Shown here: positions 9,940 through 18,107 of the stretch, piece by piece
Layout of the letters: every line of letters starts with the position of its first letter
Numbering within the stretch: position 1 is the first letter of the stretch
Assembly: GCF_001460635.1 (NCBI RefSeq)
Contig: NZ_LN907858.1
Coordinates: 1 to 64,000, forward strand
Length of the DNA: 64,000 nt
Reading direction: 5' to 3'
DNA from: Helicobacter typhlonius
Lineage (GTDB): Bacteria > Campylobacterota > Campylobacteria > Campylobacterales > Helicobacteraceae
Translations under genes and position numbers: made by a program
Notes under the pieces: model-generated
Seen by the model: the letters and a program-made list of their open reading frames with translations, nothing else
Database searches by the model: none
Told to the model about the DNA's origin: nothing

Positions 9940-12192
9940 CTATTGTAAATGCTGTAACTGGGATTGCAAGGCATTTGTAATGTCCTTAATTACTCTAAAT
10001 TGCGCTTCTAGCTCGTCTTTTCTTGTATTGTGGCTACTATCGTCCCGCTGTTTAAGAGCATTTTGTAGGCTTTGTTCTTTTTGTGCGATTTTAGATTCTA
10101 TATGGGATTTGTGCGTTTGGCTTATCTCATCAAAATGTGTAAGGCAGAGGGCGCTAATCTCTTTGTTTTTGGATTCTATGAGTGTTGCAAAGGCATTAAA
10201 GAGTGTTGCAAAGGCATTTTCAAGTGCGATTTTGAGGCTGTTTTTTCTATTCGCACTTTTAATAAGATGTGGGAGTTCATCAAGCAGGGAGCGCATAATA
10301 GGCGCAATATCCGCAGTTTTGAGTTGAAAATGGATAGGCGGGAGCTTCATCTCCTCGGTATCGGCTATCGCGCTTTTAAGCTGTGCGATTTTTCTGCTAA
10401 GTCTGTAACGATATTCGCGCCCGATGTCCGCAAAGCAGTCTTTGAGGCTAAGTTCTATCATTGTTTGTATGTTTGTAGATTCTATTTTTGTCCCGCGCTC
10501 ATAGTCATACACAATGTCATTAAACACCTTGTCTTTTACGAGTGTGGCGGATTTTGAGAGAGTATTTGTGCTAAAGGATTGGAGCATGTGGAGAAAGTCT
10601 TTTAGCTCGTTGTGGAGCGAAGCAAGGGTAGATTCTAAACTCTTTAGTTCTTGCAAAAGCGCGTCATTATGCGCCCTCTCTTGGGCGATAATCATTTCTA
10701 GTTCGTCTTTACTCGCGTGGAGTAGGCTCGTTTGTAAGGACAAAATCTCTTCATATTCTTGTGCGATTTTGTGAGTGGCTTTATAGGCGAGATAGAGCAT
10801 ATCTTGCGCTTTGAGACTTTCATTACCTAAAAGCATTTTTTGTAGATAAGATTCTATTTGCATAATCCCGCTTTGCTCCAAAGAAATGCTAACCTTGCTC
10901 GTATCACCATTAGTGCGATGAAGCAGGGCGGCATATCCGGCGAGTGGGAAAAAATCAATACGCGATAAAAGAGCGGCTGTATCGCCCTTGTAGTTGGCAT
11001 TTTTAAGCTGTGTGGCGAGGCTTTTTTTCGTGTATTCGAGCGAAGCATTGAGATCCTCTTTGCTTAACAAATCAATGCGTGTAAGCACGACAAGCAGACG
11101 CGATATATTTTGTTCGAGTAGAGATTCCAAAATAAAGTCAATATCTTTTTGTGTGAGCGCACAACTCGCATTCATCACGTGGATAAGCATATCACAATGT
11201 GCTAAAAAATCGCGTGTAATGTCCTCTCGTTTTGTAACCGGGTCATCAAGCCCGGGCGTATCGACAATTTCGACATTATTTTGCAAAAATGCAAGAGGCG
11301 TGAAAAGCTCGACTTTTTGAATAAGATTACACATTTTGCTTGAATGATTTGCCGAAGTATAGGCACTAAGCTCATCAGCGCGTATATCTCTCGTGCTGTG
11401 TGGCGTAGTGATATATGAATCTAGCTCCGCGCCAAAATGTGTTTTGCATTCTGTTACAAATGTCCTTAATTGCTCGTCATATGTGCTTGAAGATTCTAAA
11501 TCTGCCCACTGCTCCTTGCTCCAAAAATGCACCCTCGCACTCACTTCTTTGCCATAGCGCAAAATGGTGAGATTTGCTGTCTCTGGCACATTTGAGCTAC
11601 CTAAAAGCTCTTGGGATAAAAGTGCGTTTAAAAAAGTAGATTTTCCGGCATTAAGCACACCGGTAATGGCGATACACAGGCTTTCATTTTCTAGTTTGTG
11701 TGTGATTTGGGAGAGGGCAAGTTGCGTATTTTTATCAAGCATAGGAGCTAAGAGGCTATGAATCTTATACAGCTCCTCACGCGCAGTTTGTAGGTTAGTG
11801 TTTTGTATCTTAGTCTCACTTTGTGCGCTCGATGTGACATAGGACTTAAGTGAGGCAAGGGAGGAAAACTCGTTATCATCAATTACAGAGGCGAGATTGA
11901 GTCTCGCAAAATAGGGCATAAGCTCATCAAAAATATATGGATTCTCACTCACAATGTGTGCTTGCATATCAAGGACAGAATCAAGTAGCTGGGAGGGTGT
12001 AAGCACAAGGTAAGATTCTGGTAAAGCACTCATAAAGCTCGGGCAGTGTGAGAAAATATGCAGGTTGCGCTCATTGGCACAGAGGATAATGCTAAGAGAT
12101 TGCGGACTTTGGTTTATGGGAGGGGTGCTACTGCGAGTGTTTGGCGGGGGGAGCTGATGAAAATTGCGAAAATATTGCTGTAAAATTGACAT
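9940..12192 (-). CDS. Dynamin-like GTPase, first gene of a tandem pair (DLP1-like)
   Basis: P-loop GVLNAGKST near residues 178-186, DTPGLDDP about 130 residues later and TRIDLL after it identify a dynamin-family GTPase. A roughly 170-residue N-terminal region precedes the GTPase domain, and the C-terminal half is helical with a hydrophobic stretch near the end. I prefer the ATG at 12192, because GGAG lies six bases upstream; an ATG at 12270 has no such site and would add 26 residues. It lies eight bases before the shorter partner, and the two probably work as a heteromer. Confidence 0.85.
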   Translation of the reverse strand: MSILQQYFRNFHQLPPPNTRSSTPPINQSPQSLSIILCANERNLHIFSHCPSFMSALPESYLVLTPSQLLDSVLDMQAHIVSENPYIFDELMPYFARLNLASVIDDNEFSSLASLKSYVTSSAQSETKIQNTNLQTAREELYKIHSLLAPMLDKNTQLALSQITHKLENESLCIAITGVLNAGKSTFLNALLSQELLGSSNVPETANLTILRYGKEVSARVHFWSKEQWADLESSSTYDEQLRTFVTECKTHFGAELDSYITTPHSTRDIRADELSAYTSANHSSKMCNLIQKVELFTPLAFLQNNVEIVDTPGLDDPVTKREDITRDFLAHCDMLIHVMNASCALTQKDIDFILESLLEQNISRLLVVLTRIDLLSKEDLNASLEYTKKSLATQLKNANYKGDTAALLSRIDFFPLAGYAALLHRTNGDTSKVSISLEQSGIMQIESYLQKMLLGNESLKAQDMLYLAYKATHKIAQEYEEILSLQTSLLHASKDELEMIIAQERAHNDALLQELKSLESTLASLHNELKDFLHMLQSFSTNTLSKSATLVKDKVFNDIVYDYERGTKIESTNIQTMIELSLKDCFADIGREYRYRLSRKIAQLKSAIADTEEMKLPPIHFQLKTADIAPIMRSLLDELPHLIKSANRKNSLKIALENAFATLFNAFATLIESKNKEISALCLTHFDEISQTHKSHIESKIAQKEQSLQNALKQRDDSSHNTRKDELEAQFRVIKDITNALQSQLQHLQ

Positions 12193-12388
12193 ATCTTTCT
12201 CCATTGCTTTGCTGCTGCTTTGCACTAGGCTTGCTCTATTGTGTGCAGATACAAAAACATATTTTCGCATAAAAACATAAAAAGTAAAATAAATAATAAC
12301 TTGTGTTTTGAAAGTGTATTAAATAAGGCACAAATAACATTAAGATTTGGACTTAGTCGTTTTGCGCAGTAAGGCTAAGCCACACGAG

Positions 12389-12430
12389 CGAAAAAGTAGA
12401 TTCTATACTTTTGAAAAATGTATAGAATCT
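12389..12430 (-). terminator. Rho-independent terminator, minus strand
   Basis: Perfect 11-bp arms at 12398-12408 and 12420-12430 enclose an 11-base loop. On the minus strand the hairpin is followed by ACTTTTTC. It would end transcription coming from the truncated HxlR gene and separates it from the dynamin pair. Confidence 0.6.
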
Positions 12431-12443
12431 TATAAAATCTTTC

Positions 12444-12661
12444 CTACAATGCTTTGTAGCTCTTGCCCCACAATTCTAGGCTTTGGAGCACAGAATCTAA
12501 ACTTTGCCCAAGCGGAGTGAGGCTGTATTCCACGCGTGGATGCACTTCTGCATAGACTTTTCTTTTAATCAACTTTGCTTCCTCTAATTCGCGCAAATTT
12601 TGGGTTAAAACCTTTTGAGAAATGCTCTGATTTTTTGTCGCGCCCACAGACTTTTTGAGCT
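12444..12661 (-). pseudogene. 5'-truncated HxlR-family transcription regulator
   Basis: The surviving part is nearly the same as the C-terminal two thirds of the intact HxlR regulator at 33318-33650, sharing ATKNQSISQKVLTQNLREL and the following wing. Similarity begins at LKKSVG and stops abruptly at 12661, so the N-terminal part with the conserved cysteine and first helices is gone. The intact copy has about 110 residues; here only about 72 remain, with no proper start. It lies divergently upstream of an oxidoreductase gene, as the intact copy does. Confidence 0.75.
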
Positions 12662-12875
12662 AAAAAGAATCCAAAATGCTTATATTTCTTATAAACTTAT
12701 AGAGCAATGTTGTGTAGAGGATTATTTGAGCGTTGAGGGCGGCAAACACCCTGATTGGAATGTGCAAGAACAAGGAATGGATTGGCCACTTGACATAAAG
12801 AACGAACACGCAGAGGTTCTAAAAAATAGCTCCATAAGAGCAAAAGTTGTTAAGAGAAGAGAAGTGAAAAGGTAA
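12662..12875 (+). pseudogene. Orphan C-terminal coding remnant, function unknown
   Basis: An open frame running from the HxlR break point to TAA at 12875 encodes about 70 residues, including GGKHPDWNVQEQGMDWPLD and a basic tail. It has no ribosome binding site and no start codon after the junction. Its abutment on the beheaded HxlR gene suggests a deletion that joined two broken genes. I do not recognise the family. Confidence 0.4.
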
Positions 12876-13020
12876 GCTTTACTTCAATAATCTCATAAAA
12901 ACGACAAAGAACTTTTGATAAGCAATTTTAACTCATCAAACACAATCTATTGCATAGTGCGTAAAGAGAAATTTATAGCTTGAAAGAGATGTTCTTGTTT
13001 GATATATTTATTCCTCTAAA

Positions 13021-13055
13021 CCCCTTGACAAATACTTAGTATCAGGCTTTATAAT
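13021..13055 (+). repeat. Left arm of a 35-bp imperfect inverted repeat
   Basis: This stretch is the reverse complement of 14241-14275 with about five mismatches, all in the central part. The outer CCCCTTGACAAA and the inner GCCTGA/TATAAT blocks are conserved. The two arms enclose the aldo/keto reductase gene. No transposase is present. Confidence 0.75.
13025..13055 (+). promoter_or_regulatory. Promoter with operator-like dyad before the aldo/keto reductase
   Basis: TTGACA (13025-13030) and TATAAT (13050-13055) are perfect boxes but separated by 19 bases, longer than usual. The spacer holds the dyad ATACTTAGTAT (13032-13042). Long spacers with a central dyad are typical of promoters activated by MerR-type regulators, while the related ATACTAAGT in the promoter at 33776-33802 suggests an HxlR-type operator. 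Regulation is inferred; the adjacent HxlR gene is broken, the one at 33.4 kb is intact. Confidence 0.6.
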
Positions 13056-13101
13056 TACACAATCTATTTTACAAACAAGGAGGATTCTATGAAATCGTAT
13101 A

Positions 13102-14040
13102 ATGACAAATCGTAGGGACTTTTTAAAGAATCTAGCACAATTCACAGGAGTAGCGACACTCGGGGCTTATATACCTTATCCACTTTTCGCACAAGATTTG
13201 AAACAAATTTCCAAAAAAGGAGCAAAAATGCAAACTCTCACCCTCAATAATGGCGTTAAAATGCCCATTCTTGGGCTTGGCACTTATTCGCTTACGGGTA
13301 AAGCAGGGCAAAAGGCGATGAGCGAAGCCATAGAGGTGGGTTATCGGCTCTTTGATAGCGCACAGATGTATAATAATGAAGCCGAGCTTGGAGCAGCGAT
13401 AAATGCGGCAGTAAAAGGCGGAATCAAACGTGAGGAGTTTTTTATCCAAACTAAGCTTTTAGAATCAAGTAGCGAGGATTTAGCAAAAAAATCCATTGAA
13501 AAATCCTTAAAAACTTTAGGGCTTGATTATATTGATTCTTTGCTTATCCATATGCCATACTCTCAATCTAAGGCGATGTATAGAGCAATGGAGAGCTTTT
13601 ATAAGCAAGGTATTTTAAAGAGCATAGGTATTTCAAACTTTGGTGCGAAGGCGTATAGTGAGTTTGTGAAATCTTGTGAGGTGATTCCTGCGATTAATCA
13701 GTGCGAGACACATTTACTCCTCCAACAAAAGCCCTTAAGAGGGGCGATGAAGAGCAAAAAAACTTTGTTGCAAAGCTGGAGTCCTTTTATCGCGGGGAAA
13801 GGTTCAATTTTAGAAAATCCCACACTGAAAAACATAGCACAAAAATACAACAAAACACCCGCGCAGGTGGTTTTACGATTTTTGATTGAACAAGGAATCT
13901 CTGTCATACCAAAAACTTCTAAAAGAGCAAGAATGCAAGAAAATCTTAATGTCTTTGATTTTTCTTTAAGTGCGCAGGATATGCGGATTCTTAAAGAGCT
14001 TGATACGAATAAAAGTGCATTTTCTTGGACGAATTATTAG
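13102..14040 (+). CDS. Aldo/keto reductase with Tat-type N-terminus
   Basis: An NAD(P)H-dependent reductase of the AKR superfamily (TIM barrel). The catalytic tetrad is visible: D in FDSAQMY, Y in the same motif, K in QTKLL and H in LIHMPYS. C-terminal IPKTSKRARM matches the cofactor-binding region. The N-terminus has RRDFLK followed by a hydrophobic stretch, the pattern of a twin-arginine export signal, which is unusual for this family. The start is odd: the strong AAGGAGG site precedes an ATG at 13089 in another frame that stops after eight codons. The reading frame here begins at 13102, 13 bases later, and no other in-frame start has a good site. Confidence 0.82.
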   Translation: MTNRRDFLKNLAQFTGVATLGAYIPYPLFAQDLKQISKKGAKMQTLTLNNGVKMPILGLGTYSLTGKAGQKAMSEAIEVGYRLFDSAQMYNNEAELGAAINAAVKGGIKREEFFIQTKLLESSSEDLAKKSIEKSLKTLGLDYIDSLLIHMPYSQSKAMYRAMESFYKQGILKSIGISNFGAKAYSEFVKSCEVIPAINQCETHLLLQQKPLRGAMKSKKTLLQSWSPFIAGKGSILENPTLKNIAQKYNKTPAQVVLRFLIEQGISVIPKTSKRARMQENLNVFDFSLSAQDMRILKELDTNKSAFSWTNY

Positions 14041-14344
14041 GGGAAATTAGGTATAAAGTAAAAATGAATAAATAAGCGTTTGCGGTATTCAAGCTTGAAA
14101 AATATCTATTTTAGCAATTTGCGATTCTACTCTTAAGCTTTTATGCAAAGTTTGTATTACGCGTGAAAAATGCGTGTGAAAGTTTGTGTGAATGTTGTGT
14201 GTGTCATTTGTTCTCTTTGTGATTTTAAAATACATTTGACATTATAAAGCCTGACACTTGGTGTTTGTCAAGGGGAAATTGCAAAATATGTTATAATGTG
14301 ATTTACCTATCTGCTAAAATCTGTAAAAAACAAAGGGGGATTAA
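14041..14344. other. Non-coding stretch between the aldo/keto reductase and a lipoprotein gene
   Basis: No gene is seen. A GT-rich low-complexity run lies at about 14160-14220, the right inverted-repeat arm is at 14241-14275, and TATAAT at 14292-14297 probably serves the lipoprotein gene at 14345. Confidence 0.6.
14241..14275 (-). repeat. Right arm of a 35-bp imperfect inverted repeat
   Basis: This is the mirror copy of 13021-13055. It preserves TTGACA and TATAAT in promoter order on the minus strand, pointing back into the 3' end of the aldo/keto reductase, where no minus-strand gene exists. The central dyad is changed to ACACTTGGTGT. Confidence 0.75.
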
Positions 14345-14830
14345 ATGATAAGATTTGCACCAATATATTTAAGTATGTTGTTTATCTCTGGTTGTGCAGT
14401 GCTAAAACCTGTGGAAGTAAAAAGATTTGGCAATACAAGTGCGTATCAATTTGTTTTTATCTCACAAACACAAACTCTAAATTCTAGTGCAGGAGGTGGC
14501 TATATTGGATATGGCACAAGCGGAGGATTTTCCTATATGACATCTAAAAGTATCAACCCTTCAGATGTCATCTCTGGCATTTTAATGAAAAAAGGATTTG
14601 TCATTGTAGAGAGCATTACTAATCCAACTCAAACCCTTATAGTTAAATATGGGCAAGGTGATAAAAGAGAGGTATTAGGGGGATTAGGAGGTTATACACT
14701 TGAAGTGTCTATTCAAATTTTAAAGGCTAAAACCCAAGAACCATTGTTCCTTTGCACTGCTGAAGGGCAAGGAGATACAGAAGCTGACGACATAAGAGAA
14801 GCCATTACAAGATGTTTGCAAGAATTATAA
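14345..14830 (+). CDS. Small outer-membrane-type lipoprotein, function unknown
   Basis: A 161-residue protein with a signal peptide ending in the lipobox FISGC (cleavage before C17). A glycine-rich segment near residues 50-70 and one beta-rich domain follow. The pattern is reminiscent of DUF4136-like lipoproteins but I am not sure. TATAAT at 14292-14297 and an AAGGGGG sequence before the ATG support expression as a single gene. Confidence 0.7.
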   Translation: MIRFAPIYLSMLFISGCAVLKPVEVKRFGNTSAYQFVFISQTQTLNSSAGGGYIGYGTSGGFSYMTSKSINPSDVISGILMKKGFVIVESITNPTQTLIVKYGQGDKREVLGGLGGYTLEVSIQILKAKTQEPLFLCTAEGQGDTEADDIREAITRCLQEL

Positions 14831-14885
14831 AACAAAAAAGCATTATAGAATCTTGCGTGATTTCATTGCATAATAGGAGTGAGAT

Positions 14886-15464
14886 TTGGATTTTTTAGAA
14901 CTTGCCAAAGAAAACCAACAAAAAGCCTTTGAAGTGATAGAGCAAACCAAAGTTTTGGAGTGTTGGCAAAGCATAGGTGCGGAGATTAACCTCATTGGCT
15001 CACTCAAAATGGGCTTACTTTGCAAACATCTTGATATTGATTTCCATATCTACACGCCCACACTTGAAGTTACCCGAAGCTTTGACGCAATGGCAAAACT
15101 CGCAAACAATCCCAAAATTATCCACATAGAATACCGCAATCTTTTGGAGGAAGAGGATAAGTGTTTGGAGTGGCACGCATTCTATCAAGACGAGCAACTT
15201 TGGCAAATAGATATGATTCACATTGTGCAAGGCAGCAAGTATGCGGGGTATTTTGAGAGAGTGGCGGAGCGTATTTTACAAATAATGAGCGAAGCACAAA
15301 AAGAGCAGATTCTAAAACTTAAGTTTGAAACGCCAGATAACCTTAAAATCGCAGGGATAGAATACTACCAAGCCGTGCTACAAGAAGGCATTACGGACTT
15401 TGCAGAGTTTATGCAATGGCACAAATCTCGTCCGCAAAATGCTATTGTAGAGTGGATTCCCTAA
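14886..15464 (+). CDS. Nucleotidyltransferase-fold protein
   Basis: The start is TTG, with AGGAGT seven bases upstream. Residues 38-57 contain GSLKMGLLCKHLDIDFHIYT, the GSxxxG...DxD pattern of the polymerase-beta nucleotidyltransferase fold, and a third acidic residue is likely in WQIDMIH. The substrate is unknown. It is probably a stand-alone enzyme of 192 residues rather than an aminoglycoside resistance enzyme. Its last 40 bases recur twice downstream, at 17225 and 20077. Confidence 0.6.
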   Translation: MDFLELAKENQQKAFEVIEQTKVLECWQSIGAEINLIGSLKMGLLCKHLDIDFHIYTPTLEVTRSFDAMAKLANNPKIIHIEYRNLLEEEDKCLEWHAFYQDEQLWQIDMIHIVQGSKYAGYFERVAERILQIMSEAQKEQILKLKFETPDNLKIAGIEYYQAVLQEGITDFAEFMQWHKSRPQNAIVEWIP

Positions 15465-15465
15465 T
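15422..15465 (+). repeat. 44-bp dispersed repeat, copy 1 (within a gene end)
   Basis: This is the 3' end of the nucleotidyltransferase-fold gene including its stop codon. A copy with one mismatch lies at 20077-20120 and a 24-base partial copy at 17225-17248, all in the same orientation. Confidence 0.9.
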
Positions 15466-15477
15466 GGGCAAGTAGAA

Positions 15478-16794
15478 TCAAAATTTTAAAATTCTTTTGA
15501 GTAGCACAAAGCTTAAGACAACACAAAGCAAATCGCCTACAAATGCAGCGCACCAAATGCCATTAAGCCCAAAAAAGTAAGTTAAGACAAAAAGACTACA
15601 AAGTGGCGCAAAACAACCTTGCACCAAAGTAGTCAAGAGAGAATAAGAGGCTTTGTTAAAAGCGGTGAGAAAAGAGCTTACGCATACATTAAACCAAGTG
15701 ATACAATAATTGAGCGCATATAAGCTCAACGCAAAAGCACTAAAGATGATAAAATCTTGATTGGTTTTTTCTGTGAAAAGCTCAATGAGGCTTTCACTCC
15801 ATAGCATAATAGCTATAAAAACACCAAAACAAAGTAAAAAAGCGGTGCTAAGGATAGAGAGGATAAGAGATTTTAATCTTGCTTTGTCCTTTTTAGCGTA
15901 ATTGTAGCTTAGTGCGGGTTGCATACCCTCGCATAGGCTCATAATAAAAGCGATAATAAAAGTATCAATATAAAGTATAATAGAAAATGTCGCTACACCA
16001 CTTTCTCCAGCGAGTTTAAGCAATAAAAAATTTGCGACAATCGTTAGGATTGAGCCTGAAATATTGCCCAAAAATACAGAACTTCCATTGTAAAAAATGT
16101 TTAAAAAGGTTTTTAGCTTAAAAAGAATCCTGCTAAATTTTAGCTCCACATTACCAAAAATAAAAGGCAAAAATCCCAAAATTGTAGTCAAAGCCAAACT
16201 TATACAAAGAGCAAGTGCTGATGAAAACAACCCCCAGCCAAGCACTACGATAAACAAATAATCCAAAAAGATATTGCAAAGCGCCATAAGAATGTTGATA
16301 AACATACTATACATATTTTTGGCGCAAATTCGCAAATAATTATCCAAGGCGAAATGAAATGCAATAAGCGGTGTAAAATAGATAAAAATACTCACAAAAT
16401 CTTTTGCCTTTACTTTTGATAGGTTGCTAATATCTAGCAAATCTATTAAAAAAGGTGCAAGGAAAAAGGCACACATTGCCATAAAACAAGAGAAAACAAA
16501 GGTAACAACTAAAGAAGTGCTAAACAGAATGGAAGCCTCTTTTGACTTCCCTTTGCCCAAAGAAAGGCTAATGAGCACAGAGGAGCCAATGGCAATCATA
16601 TCTGTAAGCGCAAAGCTAATGATGACAAAGGGCATAATAAGCCCCATAACTGCTAAATCTTCGCTGCCTAAAAACTTGCCTACAAAGATACCATCAATAA
16701 TGTAACATAAAGAAAGAAACACGCCACTTATGCAATGAGGCAATGCACAACGCACGAGCAAATACAAAGGGTGTTTTGTAAAAATATTGGACAT
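15478..16794 (-). CDS. MATE family efflux transporter
   Basis: A 438-residue membrane protein with about twelve hydrophobic segments in two similar halves, typical of MATE multidrug/sodium antiporters. The N-terminal region LVRCALPHCISGVFLSLCY and the segment GSEDLAVMGLIMP match family patterns. It exports cationic compounds using a Na+ or H+ gradient; the substrate cannot be told. It lies convergent with the nucleotidyltransferase-fold gene and within the segment bounded by the 44-bp repeats. Confidence 0.85.
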   Translation of the reverse strand: MSNIFTKHPLYLLVRCALPHCISGVFLSLCYIIDGIFVGKFLGSEDLAVMGLIMPFVIISFALTDMIAIGSSVLISLSLGKGKSKEASILFSTSLVVTFVFSCFMAMCAFFLAPFLIDLLDISNLSKVKAKDFVSIFIYFTPLIAFHFALDNYLRICAKNMYSMFINILMALCNIFLDYLFIVVLGWGLFSSALALCISLALTTILGFLPFIFGNVELKFSRILFKLKTFLNIFYNGSSVFLGNISGSILTIVANFLLLKLAGESGVATFSIILYIDTFIIAFIMSLCEGMQPALSYNYAKKDKARLKSLILSILSTAFLLCFGVFIAIMLWSESLIELFTEKTNQDFIIFSAFALSLYALNYCITWFNVCVSSFLTAFNKASYSLLTTLVQGCFAPLCSLFVLTYFFGLNGIWCAAFVGDLLCVVLSFVLLKRILKF

Positions 16795-17074
16795 AGGATT
16801 CCTTTTTGAGATTTCTAAAATTTAAATAAGAAAAATCAAAAAGCTAATGGGGACTTTGAGAAGCAAAAAGATAGGAAGAAAATTTACAAAGATACAAAGA
16901 AAAGAATAATGCAAAAAATAAAGACAAAAATAGCATAACTCAACCTTCATAACTAATGTAAAATTCAAGAGAGCCATTCTAACAAAGTAATCTTAATCTC
17001 ACTTAAAGAATCTTTTTAGGGCAAATAATGCAAAATCGCACTTGCAATCTTTATAAAAAGCCATAAATTCCAAG

Positions 17075-17149
17075 CTATTTAAACTTATGGCTTGCCTTAA
17101 GCCCAATGGTTGAAGCGATGATGAGTGTGATAAAGATGAGTTTTAGCAT
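17075..17149 (-). CDS. Candidate 24-residue hydrophobic peptide
   Basis: ATG at 17149 with AAGGG about nine bases upstream opens a short frame ending in TAG at 17075. The product is a single hydrophobic stretch, MLKLIFITLIIASTIGL, followed by a short basic tail. The size and layout resemble small membrane toxins of type I toxin-antitoxin loci, which are common in Helicobacter, but there is no similarity I can name. A hairpin overlaps the end of the frame. It may be a chance frame. Confidence 0.3.
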   Translation of the reverse strand: MLKLIFITLIIASTIGLKASHKFK

Positions 17150-17224
17150 TAATTTTAAGCCCTTTTAATTACAATGCCCTTGATAAATTCAAAGGGTTTT
17201 TGCCCACCCTTTGAGCTAAGAATT

Positions 17225-17248
17225 AAATGCTATTGTAGAGTGGATTCC
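17225..17248 (+). repeat. Dispersed repeat, partial copy 2
   Basis: 24 bases are identical to the inside of the 44-bp repeat at 15422-15465; the surrounding sequence is unrelated. It looks like a relic of a duplicated gene end. Confidence 0.8.
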
Positions 17249-17333
17249 TTAGTTTTGGTAGATTGTGCAGGTAAGGATTATCCCTACTTAATATTTAGAA
17301 TCCTTGAGATATTATCTATCTCTTGCACAAAAC

Positions 17334-18107
17334 CTATTTCAAAAGTGTCTTTTTTATCAAATGAAGAATCTGCAACACATCGTAATGATGATTCTTGCTT
17401 AAGATACCAAAAATCTTAAAACACTCAAGCACAAATGTCTTATGTCTAGCATCTAATGACAAAATCCCACATTCTTTAGTATTTGCCGCTCTTCCAAGAA
17501 AAGTTGTCTTGTTTTTAGATTCTAATTCTGTGATAGGAAAGCACACATAAAGCATAGGTTGCACTCCTATGGCTCTTTGCTTTTCTTTGATTATGATTTC
17601 AACCAACACATCAAAATTGCCAAATTTATGAACTAAAAGCGGATATTTCACTTCGCTTACATAAAATTCTATGTCTAAAATTTGCTTTTGCTTTGGGTGG
17701 CTTCTAAAAATCTGCAAATCCTCTCTGCTGTCTATAAAATCCTCATTTTTAAGATTTTGTAAAAATGTGCAAAGATTTTCAATTTCTGTCTTGTTGATAA
17801 TTCCCCACTACACAAAATAATATAAATATTCACTTAACTCATAAAGTGCCTTATTTTTCTCATTTGCTCCTACAAAATGTGTCTCTTGCAGAGTGCTTAA
17901 AGCAAGTTTTTCTTTATCGCTCTTATCCACATCATAGCCAATTTGCCATTCAATATAATGCTTTTGCGAGAATGGAATCTGCCTTGTTGCCGTTGGGATT
18001 CCATATTCATAAAAGCTATTTCTTATCTTTATTCTAATCTTACCGCTTTGTGTTGTAAGCGGAATCTCTACACAAATTCTACCCTTTTCCAACCTCTCAA
18101 TCCGCAT
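17334..18107 (-). pseudogene. Presumed Type II restriction endonuclease broken by an in-frame amber codon
   Basis: Two open stretches, 17811-18107 (99 residues) and a downstream part ending at 17334, lie in the same frame separated only by TAG at 17810-17808. Read through, they give one 257-residue protein continuing YLYYFV-stop-WGIINKTEIE with no other disruption. The first ATG overlaps the end of the methyltransferase gene by 11 bases, which is the usual place for the cognate nuclease. I do not recognise a nuclease motif, so the role rests on position. Either a recent nonsense mutation, a sequencing error, or suppression. Confidence 0.6.

Larger units (their letters stand above)
16795..17333. 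other. Largely non-coding stretch with repeat relic and a tiny peptide frame
   Basis: The region holds a hairpin (arms 17058-17066 and 17085-17093), a possible small peptide gene on the minus strand (17075-17149), a weak stem followed by five T at 17177-17201, and the 24-base repeat relic at 17225-17248. Nothing else is supported. Confidence 0.55.

Noticed and set aside
10072..10557. Plus-strand 161-residue frame opposite the first dynamin gene
   Set aside because: Antisense shadow of a long coding region with GTPase motifs; no family resemblance.
13021..14275. Insertion sequence or integron cassette defined by the inverted repeats
   Set aside because: No transposase or integrase lies inside, and I saw no target-site duplication outside the arms; kept only as an unexplained inverted repeat.
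17174..17419. Plus-strand 81-residue frame
   Set aside because: It crosses a repeat relic and the end of the presumed restriction gene and resembles no protein; the 24-base repeat alone gives it a few coding-like residues.
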